Of a stretch of 64,000 bases of DNA, positions 33,131 through 41,190 are shown one piece after another (within the stretch, counting starts at the first letter, position 1; the number at the start of each line of letters is the position of its first letter). Below the pieces are notes generated by a model. The model searched no databases. It saw only the letters and a program-made list of their open reading frames with translations, and was not told the origin of the DNA. A program made the translations under genes and the position numbers. This stretch comes from Streptomyces viridiviolaceus (GTDB taxonomy: Bacteria; Actinomycetota; Actinomycetes; Streptomycetales; Streptomycetaceae): positions 1 to 64,000 of the forward strand of contig NZ_BMWA01000016.1 of the NCBI RefSeq assembly GCF_014650995.1, given 5' to 3'.

Positions 33131-34264
33131 ATGACCACCACCGACCTTCCGGAGAGCCTGATCGCGACCCTCCCGGGTGATCACTACACGGACCCGGCGA
33201 TCTTCCGGCTGGAGCAGGAGCGCATCTTCGAGGCCATGTGGTTCTGCGTGGCGCGCTCGTCGGAGCTGGCCAGGCCCGGTGCCTTCAAAACCGTGGACGT
33301 CGGGCGTGAGAGCATCCTGGTCACCCGGTCGCGAGACAACTCGATCCGCGCCTACTTCAACGTCTGCCGGCACCGGGGCGCGAAGCTGTGCACGGAGGAG
33401 TCCGGCGAGGTGAAGCGGGCGTTCCAGTGCCCGTACCACGCCTGGACCTACGACCTCCAAGGCAAGCTCGTCGCGGCCCCGAACCTGACGAAGATGCCGG
33501 ACATCGGCCGGACCGAGTACGGCCTGGCGAGCGTGGCGGTGCGCGAGTGGCTGGGCTACGTGTGGGTGTGCCTGGCCGAGGACCCGCCCCCGTTCGAGCA
33601 GTCGGTGATCGCGGACGTGGTGAGCCGTCTGGGAGACGTGGAGTCCATCGAGCGATACGACATCGCAAGTCTCGAGGTCGGCAAGCGGATCGTCTACGAC
33701 GTGAAGGCGAACTGGAAGCTGATCATCGAGAACTTCATGGAGTGCTACCACTGCGCCACGATCCACCCGGAACTGACCGAGGTGCTCCCGGAGTTCGCCG
33801 ACGGCTACGCGGCGCAGTACTACGTGGGCCACGGCGCGGAGTTCGGCGACGACGTCCAGGGCTTCACCGTCGACGGCTCCGAGGGCCTGGACCGGATCCC
33901 CACGGTCGCCGAGGACCAGGACCGCCGGTACTACGCGATCACGGTGCGGCCGCAGGTGTTCATCAACCTGGTCCCCGACCACGTGATCTTCCACCGGATG
34001 TACCCCGTGGCGGCCGACCGGACGATCGTGGAGTGCGACTGGTTGTACCTGCCGCACGTGGTCGGCAGCGGCAAGGACGTCAGCCGGTCCGTGGAACTGT
34101 TCGACCGGGTCAACCGGCAGGACTTCGAGGCCTGCGAGCGCTGCCAGCCGGCGATGAACTCGCGTCTGTACGCCAAGGGCGGTGTCCTGGTGCCGAGCGA
34201 GCACCACATCGGCGAGTTCCACGAGTGGGTCCAGGCCCGGCTGGGCGGCCGGCCGTCCCAGTAG
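33131..34264 (+). CDS. gbcA: Glycine betaine monooxygenase-type Rieske oxygenase, alpha subunit
   Basis: A 377-residue ring-hydroxylating oxygenase homologue. The Rieske cluster is bound by CRHRGAKLC near residue 80 and CPYHAWTYDLQG near 100. The mononuclear iron site is in NFMECYHCATIHPEL near 205, with the distal acid near 320. It is shorter than most aromatic dioxygenases and matches the GbcA/stachydrine demethylase group. In this context it should oxidise a betaine methyl group, giving dimethylglycine and formaldehyde. Electrons would come from the ferredoxin and reductase at 25903-27425. GAGGTG precedes the ATG. Confidence 0.85.
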   Translation: MTTTDLPESLIATLPGDHYTDPAIFRLEQERIFEAMWFCVARSSELARPGAFKTVDVGRESILVTRSRDNSIRAYFNVCRHRGAKLCTEESGEVKRAFQCPYHAWTYDLQGKLVAAPNLTKMPDIGRTEYGLASVAVREWLGYVWVCLAEDPPPFEQSVIADVVSRLGDVESIERYDIASLEVGKRIVYDVKANWKLIIENFMECYHCATIHPELTEVLPEFADGYAAQYYVGHGAEFGDDVQGFTVDGSEGLDRIPTVAEDQDRRYYAITVRPQVFINLVPDHVIFHRMYPVAADRTIVECDWLYLPHVVGSGKDVSRSVELFDRVNRQDFEACERCQPAMNSRLYAKGGVLVPSEHHIGEFHEWVQARLGGRPSQ

Positions 34265-34422
34265 CCAACCAGGAGCGAGCGCGGCAGCGGTGCCGGGCGG
34301 AGGGCCACGTCCCCTCTCCGCCCGCCACCGGCTGCCCGGCCCGTGGCGGCAGCGTCATGCCACTCGTCGACATCCGGACCCGTGCGATGGCCTGGCGCAC
34401 GTCGTCGGGGTGGGGTGTGGGG

Positions 34423-34842
34423 TCACGCCTCCCGCTTGGCGTCGATCTCGGCGATGAGGGCCTCGATGCGGGTCTTGATCTCGTCGCGGATCGGCCGGAC
34501 GGCGTCGACGCCCTTGCCCGCCGGGTCCGCCAAGGCCCAGTCGAGGTAGGTCCTGCCGGGGAAGACCGGGCAGGCGTCCCCGCAGCCCATGGTGATCACG
34601 TAGTCGGACGCCTGAATGGCCTCGGTGGTCAGGATCTTCGGCTCGGCGGCGGAGATGTCGATACCGATCTCCTCCATGGCCTCGACGGCGGCCGGGTTGA
34701 CCTGGTCGACGGGGCTCGAACCGGCGGAGCGGACCTCGACCCGGTCGCCCGCGAGGTGGGTGAGGAATCCGGCGGCCATCTGCGAACGGCCGGCGTTGTG
34801 TACGCAGACGAACAGCACGGAGGCGAGCGGGGCGGAGGACAT
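34423..34842 (-). CDS. arsC: Arsenate reductase, low-molecular-weight phosphatase type
   Basis: A 139-residue enzyme with the phosphatase loop CVHNAGRS at residue ~13 (Cys-x5-Arg). Second cysteines lie in TMGCGDACPVFPG near 85. It reduces arsenate to arsenite, using mycothiol or thioredoxin as reductant in actinobacteria. The ATG chosen has GGAAG upstream; a GTG five codons earlier is less likely. It is divergent from arsR and acr3 across a 183-bp gap with repeated TATCAG motifs, so the island is probably induced by arsenite through ArsR. Confidence 0.9.
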   Translation of the reverse strand: MSSAPLASVLFVCVHNAGRSQMAAGFLTHLAGDRVEVRSAGSSPVDQVNPAAVEAMEEIGIDISAAEPKILTTEAIQASDYVITMGCGDACPVFPGRTYLDWALADPAGKGVDAVRPIRDEIKTRIEALIAEIDAKREA

Positions 34843-34992
34843 GCGTTCTTCCTTCACGGGGTGAGTGCAGGTGATGCAGGGGGCTTCAGGTGTCCGGCCG
34901 GCCGGCGACCCTGCCGGTGACGCGGGTGGTGATGTCGTCCGTGCGGGTGGCGGAGCGGGCGTGCCGCGGGCCTACGGGTCAGCCCGTACTGG

Positions 34993-35025
34993 TATCAGTC
35001 CAAGGTGATGTGACAGTATCAGCCC
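34993..35025. promoter_or_regulatory. Direct repeats TATCAG(T/C)CC in the arsC-arsR gap
   Basis: TATCAGTCC (34993-35001) and TATCAGCCC (35017-35025) are 24 bp apart, and the second touches the arsR ATG. A 10-bp palindrome CTGACGTCAG lies just inside arsR. These are candidate ArsR binding sites in the divergent promoter. Confidence 0.42.
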
Positions 35026-35334
35026 ATGCTGACGTCAGTCGACAATGACTTGATCCGGGTGCTGGCCGACCCGCTCAGGCTCCGGATCGTGACCCTGCTG
35101 GCCCGCGAGACGCTGTGCACCACGCACCTGGTGGAGGAGACGGGCGCCAAGCAGACGAACCTGTCCAACCACCTCAAGGTGCTGCGCGAGGCAGGGTTCG
35201 TGGACACCGAGCCCTGCGGCCGGTTCACCTACTACCGGCTCAGGCCCGAGGTCGTCGAGACCCTCGCGGGCCAGTTCGCCGACCTCGCCGAAACCGCACG
35301 CGCCAACGCCGACGCCAAGAGGGCCTGCCCGTGA
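35026..35334 (+). CDS. arsR: ArsR-family metalloregulator
   Basis: A 102-residue winged-HTH repressor (NDLIRVLADPLRLRIVTLLA, then AKQTNLSNHLKVLREAGFVD). Cysteines are at TLCTTHLVEE near the third helix, in PCGR of the wing, and at the extreme C-terminus (RACP). Their spread suits an arsenite site of the actinobacterial type. It starts the ars operon, and its stop overlaps the acr3 start (GTGA). Confidence 0.87.
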   Translation: MLTSVDNDLIRVLADPLRLRIVTLLARETLCTTHLVEETGAKQTNLSNHLKVLREAGFVDTEPCGRFTYYRLRPEVVETLAGQFADLAETARANADAKRACP

Positions 35335-36422
35335 CCCGCACCGAAGCTGCCGCGACCGCCGAAGAAGCCTCGGTCGTCGCCAAGCTCTCCACCCTCGACC
35401 GCTACCTGGCCGTGTGGATCCTTCTGGCCATGGCCGTCGGCCTCGTGCTCGGACGCGTGATCCCCGGGCTGAACGACGCGCTGGCGAAGGTCGAGATCGG
35501 AGGCATCTCCCTGCCGATCGCGCTCGGCCTGCTGATCATGATGTACCCGGTCCTGGCCAAGGTCCGCTACGACAAGCTGGACGCGGTCACCGGCGACCGC
35601 AGGCTGATGATCTCCTCCCTGGTCGTCAACTGGGTCGTCGGACCTGCGGTCATGTTCGCGCTGGCCTGGATCTTCCTGCCGGATCTGCCCGAGTACCGCA
35701 CCGGCCTGATCGTCGTCGGTCTCGCGCGCTGCATCGCCATGGTCATCATCTGGAACGACCTCGCCTGCGGCGACCGCGAAGCCGCGGCCGTCCTCGTCGC
35801 CCTCAACAGCGTCTTCCAGGTCCTCGCTTTCGGCCTGCTCGGCTGGTTCTACCTCGACCTGCTCCCTGGCCGGCTCGGCCTCGGCGACGGCGAGCACCTC
35901 GACATCTCCATGTGGAAGATCGCCCTGAACGTGGCGGTCTTCCTCGGCGTCCCGCTGCTCGCCGGCTTCCTGACCCGCCGCATCGGCGAGAAGAGGCTCG
36001 GCCGGGAGGACTACGAGTCCGGCTTCCTGTCGAAGATCGGCCCCTGGGCGCTCTACGGTCTGCTCTTCACGATCGTCATCCTCTTCGCCCTCCAGGGAAA
36101 GACGATCACCTCGCAGCCTCTGGACGTCGCCCGCATCGCCCTGCCGCTGCTGGTCTACTTCGCCGTGATGTGGTTCGGCACCTTCGCTCTGGGCAAGGCC
36201 ATCGGGCTCGCCTACGACCGCACCGCCACCCTCGCCTTCACGGCCGCCGGCAACAACTTCGAGCTGGCCATCGCGGTCGCCATCGCCACCTTCGGCGTCA
36301 CCTCCGGCCAGGCCCTGTCCGGCGTCGTCGGTCCGCTGATCGAGGTGCCGGTGCTGGTCGCGCTGGTGTACGTCTCCCTGGCCTGGCGGCGGAAGTTCAC
36401 CACCGCGCAGCCCGGTTCGTGA
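35331..36422 (+). CDS. acr3: ACR3-family arsenite efflux permease
   Basis: A 363-residue membrane protein with about ten helices. ACR3 signatures are present: GLARCIAMVIIWNDLACGD near residue 125, with the essential Cys, and LAFTAAGNNFELAIAVAIA near 300. The GTG start overlaps the arsR stop, so the two are translated together. It exports arsenite in exchange for protons. A long upstream extension in the same frame overlaps arsR and was rejected. Confidence 0.92.
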   Translation: MTRTEAAATAEEASVVAKLSTLDRYLAVWILLAMAVGLVLGRVIPGLNDALAKVEIGGISLPIALGLLIMMYPVLAKVRYDKLDAVTGDRRLMISSLVVNWVVGPAVMFALAWIFLPDLPEYRTGLIVVGLARCIAMVIIWNDLACGDREAAAVLVALNSVFQVLAFGLLGWFYLDLLPGRLGLGDGEHLDISMWKIALNVAVFLGVPLLAGFLTRRIGEKRLGREDYESGFLSKIGPWALYGLLFTIVILFALQGKTITSQPLDVARIALPLLVYFAVMWFGTFALGKAIGLAYDRTATLAFTAAGNNFELAIAVAIATFGVTSGQALSGVVGPLIEVPVLVALVYVSLAWRRKFTTAQPGS

Positions 36423-36505
36423 CGCGGCGGCCGACCACGGCACCCCGTTGCCGTCCTGTGGGGGCGGGCAGCGGCGCGACTCCATGACTTCGACACGTGT
36501 CTATG

Positions 36506-36519
36506 TTGACATCCGTCAA
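36506..36519. promoter_or_regulatory. Dyad TTGAC-atcc-GTCAA before the ArsO-like gene
   Basis: A perfect inverted repeat with 5-bp arms, about 125 bp before the start of the flavoprotein gene. It is typical in size for an ArsR-type operator but differs from the repeats at the arsC-arsR promoter, so another regulator could be involved. Confidence 0.45.
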
Positions 36520-36643
36520 TGCAAGTGTCAGGCTCATCGTATCGACAGTCGTCAAAGTAAGAGGTCGAACGCCTTCGGCACTCCCGGCTGACAGCCTTCG
36601 CCCACGCTCGCTGACATCGCATCCCCTTCAGGAGACCGAGCCC

Positions 36644-38011
36644 ATGAGCGCTCAGCAGCTTCCCGTCATCGTCATCGGAGCCGGTCCCGTCGGACTCGCC
36701 GCTGCCGCCCACCTCGTCGAACACGGCATCCAACCCCTCGTTCTGGAGGCAGGCGCCAGTGCCGGCGCGGCCGTCCGCGAGTGGAGCCATGTGCGCCTGT
36801 TCTCCACCTGGGGCGAAGTCGTCGACCCGGCCGCCGAGAAGCTGCTGGCTCCCACCGGCTGGACGCGCCCCGACCCGGCGACGTACCCGTCCGGCGGTGA
36901 CTGGGCGGAGCGGTACCTGCAGCCACTCGCCGACGCTCTCGGCGACCGCGTACGCCTGGGTGCCGCGGTCACCGGCGTCTCGCGGGCCGGCCGCGACCGC
37001 ATCGTGGATGCCGACCGGGAGGCCCAGCCCTTCGTCGTTCACGTCCAGTACGCCGGCGGACGGGAGGAGCGGATCCTCGCCCGTGCGGTCATCGACGCCT
37101 CCGGCACCTGGACCACTCCCGGCCCCGCAGGCGGCAGCGGCCTGCCGGCCCTCGGGGAGAAGGCGGCGGCCGGCCGCATCACCTACCGCGTCCCCGACCT
37201 CGAGGACCCCGCCGTCCGCGCCCGCTACGCGGGCAGGCGTACCGCCGTGATCGGCTCCGGCGCCTCAGCGTTCACCGCGCTCGCCTACCTCGCCGAGCTG
37301 GCCAAGTCCGAGGACGGCAGGGGGACCCACGCGGTCTGGGTCCTGCGCCGCGGCATCTCCGGCGCCACCTTCGGCGGCGGCGAAGCCGACCAGCTCCCCG
37401 CCCGCGGCGCCCTGGGCCTGGCGGCCAAGGCCGCCGTCGACGACGGCTGCGCCGACGCCGTCACGGGGTTCCGCACCGAGGCGATCGAGCGTGCCGACGA
37501 CGGCAGCCTGGTGCTGGTGGGCGAGGACGGCCGAGGGCTTCAGCCGGTGGACGAGGCGATCGTGCTGACCGGGTTCCGCCCCGACCTGTCCTTCCTCTCC
37601 GAAGTCCGCCTGAACCTGGACGAGCGTCTGCAAGCCCCGGTCGCCCTCGCCCCGCTGATCGACCCCAACCAGCACTCCTGTGGCACCGTCTACCCGCACG
37701 GCCACCGCGAACTCTCCCACCCCGAACAGGGCATCTACCTGGTCGGCATGAAGTCCTACGGCCGCGCCCCGACGTTCCTCGCCATGACCGGCTACGAGCA
37801 GGTCCGCTCCGTCGCCGCCGCCATCGCCGACGACACCGAGGCCGCCGACCGCGTCGAACTCACCCTCCCCGAGACCGGAGTCTGCGGCGGAGCCGGACTG
37901 TTCGACGCCCCCGACACCCAGCAGACGGACGGCGGCGGCTGCTGCGCCCCGGCCCCGCAGCTGATCCAGCTCGGCGCACCCGCCGCCACCTCCAGCGGCA
38001 GCTCCGACTGA
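36644..38011 (+). CDS. ArsO-like flavin-dependent oxidoreductase
   Basis: A 455-residue flavoprotein with FAD motif VIVIGAGPVGLAAAAHLVEH at residues ~8-27 and NAD(P) motif TAVIGSGASAFTALAYL near 205. Proteins of this class occur in actinobacterial ars operons next to ACR3 and are called ArsO; their reaction is not settled. The C-terminus is unusual: ETGVCGGAGLF and GGGCCAPAP carry three cysteines that could bind arsenite or pass electrons. GGAG precedes the ATG. Its own dyad lies upstream, so it may be a separate transcript from arsR-acr3. Confidence 0.75.
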   Translation: MSAQQLPVIVIGAGPVGLAAAAHLVEHGIQPLVLEAGASAGAAVREWSHVRLFSTWGEVVDPAAEKLLAPTGWTRPDPATYPSGGDWAERYLQPLADALGDRVRLGAAVTGVSRAGRDRIVDADREAQPFVVHVQYAGGREERILARAVIDASGTWTTPGPAGGSGLPALGEKAAAGRITYRVPDLEDPAVRARYAGRRTAVIGSGASAFTALAYLAELAKSEDGRGTHAVWVLRRGISGATFGGGEADQLPARGALGLAAKAAVDDGCADAVTGFRTEAIERADDGSLVLVGEDGRGLQPVDEAIVLTGFRPDLSFLSEVRLNLDERLQAPVALAPLIDPNQHSCGTVYPHGHRELSHPEQGIYLVGMKSYGRAPTFLAMTGYEQVRSVAAAIADDTEAADRVELTLPETGVCGGAGLFDAPDTQQTDGGGCCAPAPQLIQLGAPAATSSGSSD

Positions 38012-38120
38012 CCCCCGCCCGTAATCACGCCTTGAGCTGTCCAGCGGCGCTGTCGGGTGGCCGTCGCCGAGGTCGTGAGGCGCGGCAGCCGACCGCCGGC
38101 AACACCGATAGCGTGACCGT

Positions 38121-38900
38121 GTGGATCAGGATGAACGGCTACTGCACGCCTCGTCGTTCGGGTCAGCAGCGGTCGCGTACAACGCGCACCGTCCGGACTA
38201 CGCGCAGGCCGCGGTGCGCTGGGCACTCGAACCCGCGCCCGGCCCGCGCGTCCTCGACCTCGGCGCCGGAACCGGCAAGCTGACCGGCACGCTGGTCGCG
38301 CTGGGTGCCGAAGTCATCGCGGTCGAGCCGGACCCCGCGATGCTGACCGAGCTGCGCCGCTCGCTGCCGTCCGTCCGTGCCCTGTCCGGTGGTGCCGAGG
38401 CGATCCCGCTGCCGGACGCTTCCGTGGATGCCGTGCTGGCCGGCAACGCCATGCACTGGTTCGACATGGCCGTCGCGGGACCCGAGATCGCCAGGGTCCT
38501 CACGCCCGACGGCATCCTGGCCGGCCTGTGGAACGTCATGGACGACCAGGTCGAATGGGTCGCCGAGCTCGCACGGGTCAGCGGCGGCGCGGCCATCGGT
38601 CCTCGTGACACGCCCACCAGCTGGCGTGCCGAGACGGCCGGCATGCACCTTCCGAAGACTGGCGTGGCCGCCCGCTTCGGCTCGCCGGAGCAGGCCGAGT
38701 TCCCGCACGGGCAGCGCCGCACCGCCGACTCCCTCGTCGCGACCCTCGGCACACGCGCGGGCGTGCTGGTCATGTCGGAACGGGAACAAGAGGCCACGCT
38801 GGACCGGATCGGCGCATTCCTCGCGAGCAGGCCGGAGACGGCCCGCGGCGAGTTCACTGTGCCGATGCTCACCGCCGTACTGCGCGTCCGGCGGCTGTGA
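38121..38900 (+). CDS. Class I SAM-dependent methyltransferase
   Basis: A 259-residue methyltransferase with RVLDLGAGTGKLTGTLVALG near residue 40, acidic EPDPAML after it, and AGNAMHWFDMAVAGPEIARV near 105. It belongs to the broad group of trans-aconitate/UbiE-like enzymes. It lies beside the arsenic genes, but it lacks the cysteine set of ArsM, so arsenite methylation is not supported. The GTG start is preferred because it keeps the family opening (SFGSAAVAYNAHRPDY). Confidence 0.72.
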   Translation: MDQDERLLHASSFGSAAVAYNAHRPDYAQAAVRWALEPAPGPRVLDLGAGTGKLTGTLVALGAEVIAVEPDPAMLTELRRSLPSVRALSGGAEAIPLPDASVDAVLAGNAMHWFDMAVAGPEIARVLTPDGILAGLWNVMDDQVEWVAELARVSGGAAIGPRDTPTSWRAETAGMHLPKTGVAARFGSPEQAEFPHGQRRTADSLVATLGTRAGVLVMSEREQEATLDRIGAFLASRPETARGEFTVPMLTAVLRVRRL

Positions 38901-39060
38901 GTCCCCGCGTGCTCGCGGTCGTGCCTTGCCGTAGTGCCAGGCGTGCCAGGCCGGCGGATCGTCTCTGTACCACTTCGACAGATGAGTGTCTGATGACGAC
39001 ACCGCAGGTGCCACGCAGTGACGCCGGTGGCCCGGAGCGAGGAACACCGTCCGCGGGCGC

Positions 39061-39714
39061 TCAGATGACGCTGCGGATCGCCACCTCGAACCCTTTCACA
39101 TGGCTCGCCGCCAGTGCCTTGGCCTTCTCCGCGTCGCGGTCGATGATGGCGGTCAGCAGTGGTCCGTGCTCGTGCACGTGCCCCGCCAGACCCGGGAGCC
39201 GGTCGAGGAACAGGCACCAGATCCGCGTGGCCAGGTTGTCGTACCTGATCAGGGTGTCTTCGAGGTAGGGATTGCGGGTCGCGGCGTAGATCGCCCGGTG
39301 CAGGGTCATGTCCAGCCGGATCAGATCGCCCTCGCCGTCGGACGACTTCGCGAGCTGCGCCAGCAGCCGGTCGAGTCCGGCGCGGTCGCCATCGCTCGCC
39401 CGCTCGGCCGCCAGTGCCGCGGCAAGGGGCTCGAGCTGCAGCCGTACTTCGGAGATGTGCCCGAGATCGGCGATCTGCACCTCGGTGGCGAAGGTTCCGC
39501 GTCGGGGGTAGGCGACGATGAGGCGTTCGTGCTCCAGCCTCTTGAGCGCCTCGCGGACCGGGGTGCGCCCGAATCCGAGTTCGCCGGCGATCCGCTCGTC
39601 GTTGATGGGTTCGCCGGGGCGGATCTGGAGGGTCACAAGACGGTCCGCGATGGAGCGATACGCCTGGTCGGCCAGCGTTCCATGACCTTGACCAGCGACG
39701 GTCGAAGAAGTCAC
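39061..39714 (-). CDS. GntR-family regulator (FadR/FCD subgroup)
   Basis: A 217-residue regulator. The winged HTH (DQAYRSIADRLVTLQIRPGE, then ELGFGRTPVREALKRLEHER) is followed by an FCD ligand domain with the metal-binding pattern D-x3-H in RLDMTLHRAIYAA and a later EHGPLLTAI. The second of two close GTG codons was chosen because GGGAGG stands nine bases before it. It is divergent from the glyA-sox operon. A 10-bp palindrome and two direct repeats lie between them, so it probably controls that operon in response to sarcosine or glycine; the ligand is inferred. Confidence 0.82.
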   Translation of the reverse strand: MTSSTVAGQGHGTLADQAYRSIADRLVTLQIRPGEPINDERIAGELGFGRTPVREALKRLEHERLIVAYPRRGTFATEVQIADLGHISEVRLQLEPLAAALAAERASDGDRAGLDRLLAQLAKSSDGEGDLIRLDMTLHRAIYAATRNPYLEDTLIRYDNLATRIWCLFLDRLPGLAGHVHEHGPLLTAIIDRDAEKAKALAASHVKGFEVAIRSVI

Positions 39715-39773
39715 CGGCACATCCCTCCCTTGACGCGGCCTGATCTCCCTCCTAGCGTATCGCAAGAGAACAT

Positions 39774-39821
39774 TGATATATCAGTCGTCTGTCAGACGTT
39801 CTTCACTCGCTCGTCTGTCAG
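39774..39821. promoter_or_regulatory. Palindrome and direct repeats between the GntR gene and glyA
   Basis: TGATATATCA (39774-39783) is a perfect 10-bp palindrome. TCGTCTGTCAG occurs twice (39785-39795 and 39811-39821), and the first copy lies in an 11-bp palindrome GTCTG-t-CAGAC. They occupy the 140-bp divergent gap and are the likely GntR operators. Confidence 0.5.
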
Positions 39822-39855
39822 CCGTCCTCCATCAGTCGCTCCCGAGGGAGTTCTC

Positions 39856-41190
39856 ATGACTGCCCATACCCCCGACTCACGAGTGGCTCGGTCCGCGGTT
39901 CTCGGCGCTCGGCTCGATGACTTCGATCCCGAGATCGCCCTGGCGATCGAGGCGGAGCTGGCCCGGCAGCGCGACACGCTGGAGATGATCGCGAGCGAGA
40001 ACTTCGCGCCGCTCGCAGTGATGCAGGCCCAGGGCTCGGTGCTGACCAACAAATACGCCGAGGGCTACCCGGGCCGCCGCTACTACGGCGGCTGCGAGCA
40101 CGTCGACGTCATCGAGCAGCTCGCCATCGACCGCGTCAAGGAGCTGTTCGGCGCCGAAGCCGCCAATGTGCAGCCCCACTCCGGCGCCCAGGCCAACGCC
40201 GCCGTCATGGCCGCCCTGCTGCAGCCCGGCGAGACGATCCTGGGGCTGGACCTGGCGCACGGCGGCCACCTCACCCACGGCATGCGGATCAACTTCTCCG
40301 GACGCCTGTACAACGTGGCGGCCTACCAGGTCGGCGAGCGCGATCACCGCATCGACATGGAGCAGGTCCGCAAGCTCGCCCACGAGCACCGGCCGAAGCT
40401 GATCGTGGCAGGCTGGTCGGCATATCCCCGCCGGCTCGACTTCGCCGAATTCCGGCGCATCGCGGACGAGGTCGGCGCCTACCTGATGGTCGACATGGCC
40501 CATTTCGCCGGTCTGGTCGCGGCGGGCCTGCACCCCTCGCCCGTCCCGCACGCGCATGTGGTGACCACCACCACCCACAAGACCCTCGGCGGTCCCCGCG
40601 GCGGTGTGATCCTGTCCACCGCCGAACTCGCCAAGAAGATCAACTCCTCGGTCTTCCCCGGCCAGCAGGGCGGCCCCCTGGAACATGTCATCGCGGCGAA
40701 GGCCGTGGCCTTCAAGATGGCCGCCCAGCCGGAGTTCGCCGACCGCCAGCGCCGCACTCTGGAAGGAGCCGCGATCCTCGCCCAGCGGCTGCTGGCCGAG
40801 GACACCGAGGCCGCCGGAGTCAGCGTGCTGACCGGAGGCACGGACGTGCACCTGGTCCTGGTGGACCTGCGGCACTCCGAACTCGACGGCCGCCAGGCCG
40901 AGGACCGGCTGCACCGGATCGGCATCACCGTCAACCGCAACGCCGTTCCCTTCGACCCTCGCCCGCCGATGGTCAGCTCCGGCGTCCGCATCGGCACCCC
41001 CGCCCTGGCCGCCCGCGGTTTCGGGGCCGAGGAGTTCACGGAGGTCGCCGACATCGTCGCGACGGCGTTCCTGCCCGGCTTCGACGACGAGGTCGCCGCC
41101 GCACTGCGCGAACGCGTCCGGGTGCTCACCGACCGCTTCCCCCTGTACCCCGTCGACCCGCAGCGTGCGGCCCAGGAGGCTCGTCACTGA
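39856..41190 (+). CDS. glyA: Serine hydroxymethyltransferase of the sarcosine operon
   Basis: A 444-residue PLP enzyme. It shows the SHMT marks MIASENFAPLAVMQAQGSVL near residue 40, KYAEGYPGRRYYGGCEHVD, the PLP lysine in VVTTTTHKTLGGPRGG near 240, and FPGQQGGPLEH. It converts glycine and methylene-THF into serine, which consumes both products of sarcosine oxidation. First gene of the operon glyA-soxB-soxD-soxA-soxG-sdaA-purU; its stop overlaps soxB by one base. The GAGGGAG site supports the start. A truncated copy of this gene lies at 32861. Confidence 0.93.
   Translation: MTAHTPDSRVARSAVLGARLDDFDPEIALAIEAELARQRDTLEMIASENFAPLAVMQAQGSVLTNKYAEGYPGRRYYGGCEHVDVIEQLAIDRVKELFGAEAANVQPHSGAQANAAVMAALLQPGETILGLDLAHGGHLTHGMRINFSGRLYNVAAYQVGERDHRIDMEQVRKLAHEHRPKLIVAGWSAYPRRLDFAEFRRIADEVGAYLMVDMAHFAGLVAAGLHPSPVPHAHVVTTTTHKTLGGPRGGVILSTAELAKKINSSVFPGQQGGPLEHVIAAKAVAFKMAAQPEFADRQRRTLEGAAILAQRLLAEDTEAAGVSVLTGGTDVHLVLVDLRHSELDGRQAEDRLHRIGITVNRNAVPFDPRPPMVSSGVRIGTPALAARGFGAEEFTEVADIVATAFLPGFDDEVAAALRERVRVLTDRFPLYPVDPQRAAQEARH

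Noticed and set aside
38121..38900. ArsM arsenite methyltransferase
   Set aside because: Close to the ars genes, but the conserved cysteines of ArsM are absent.
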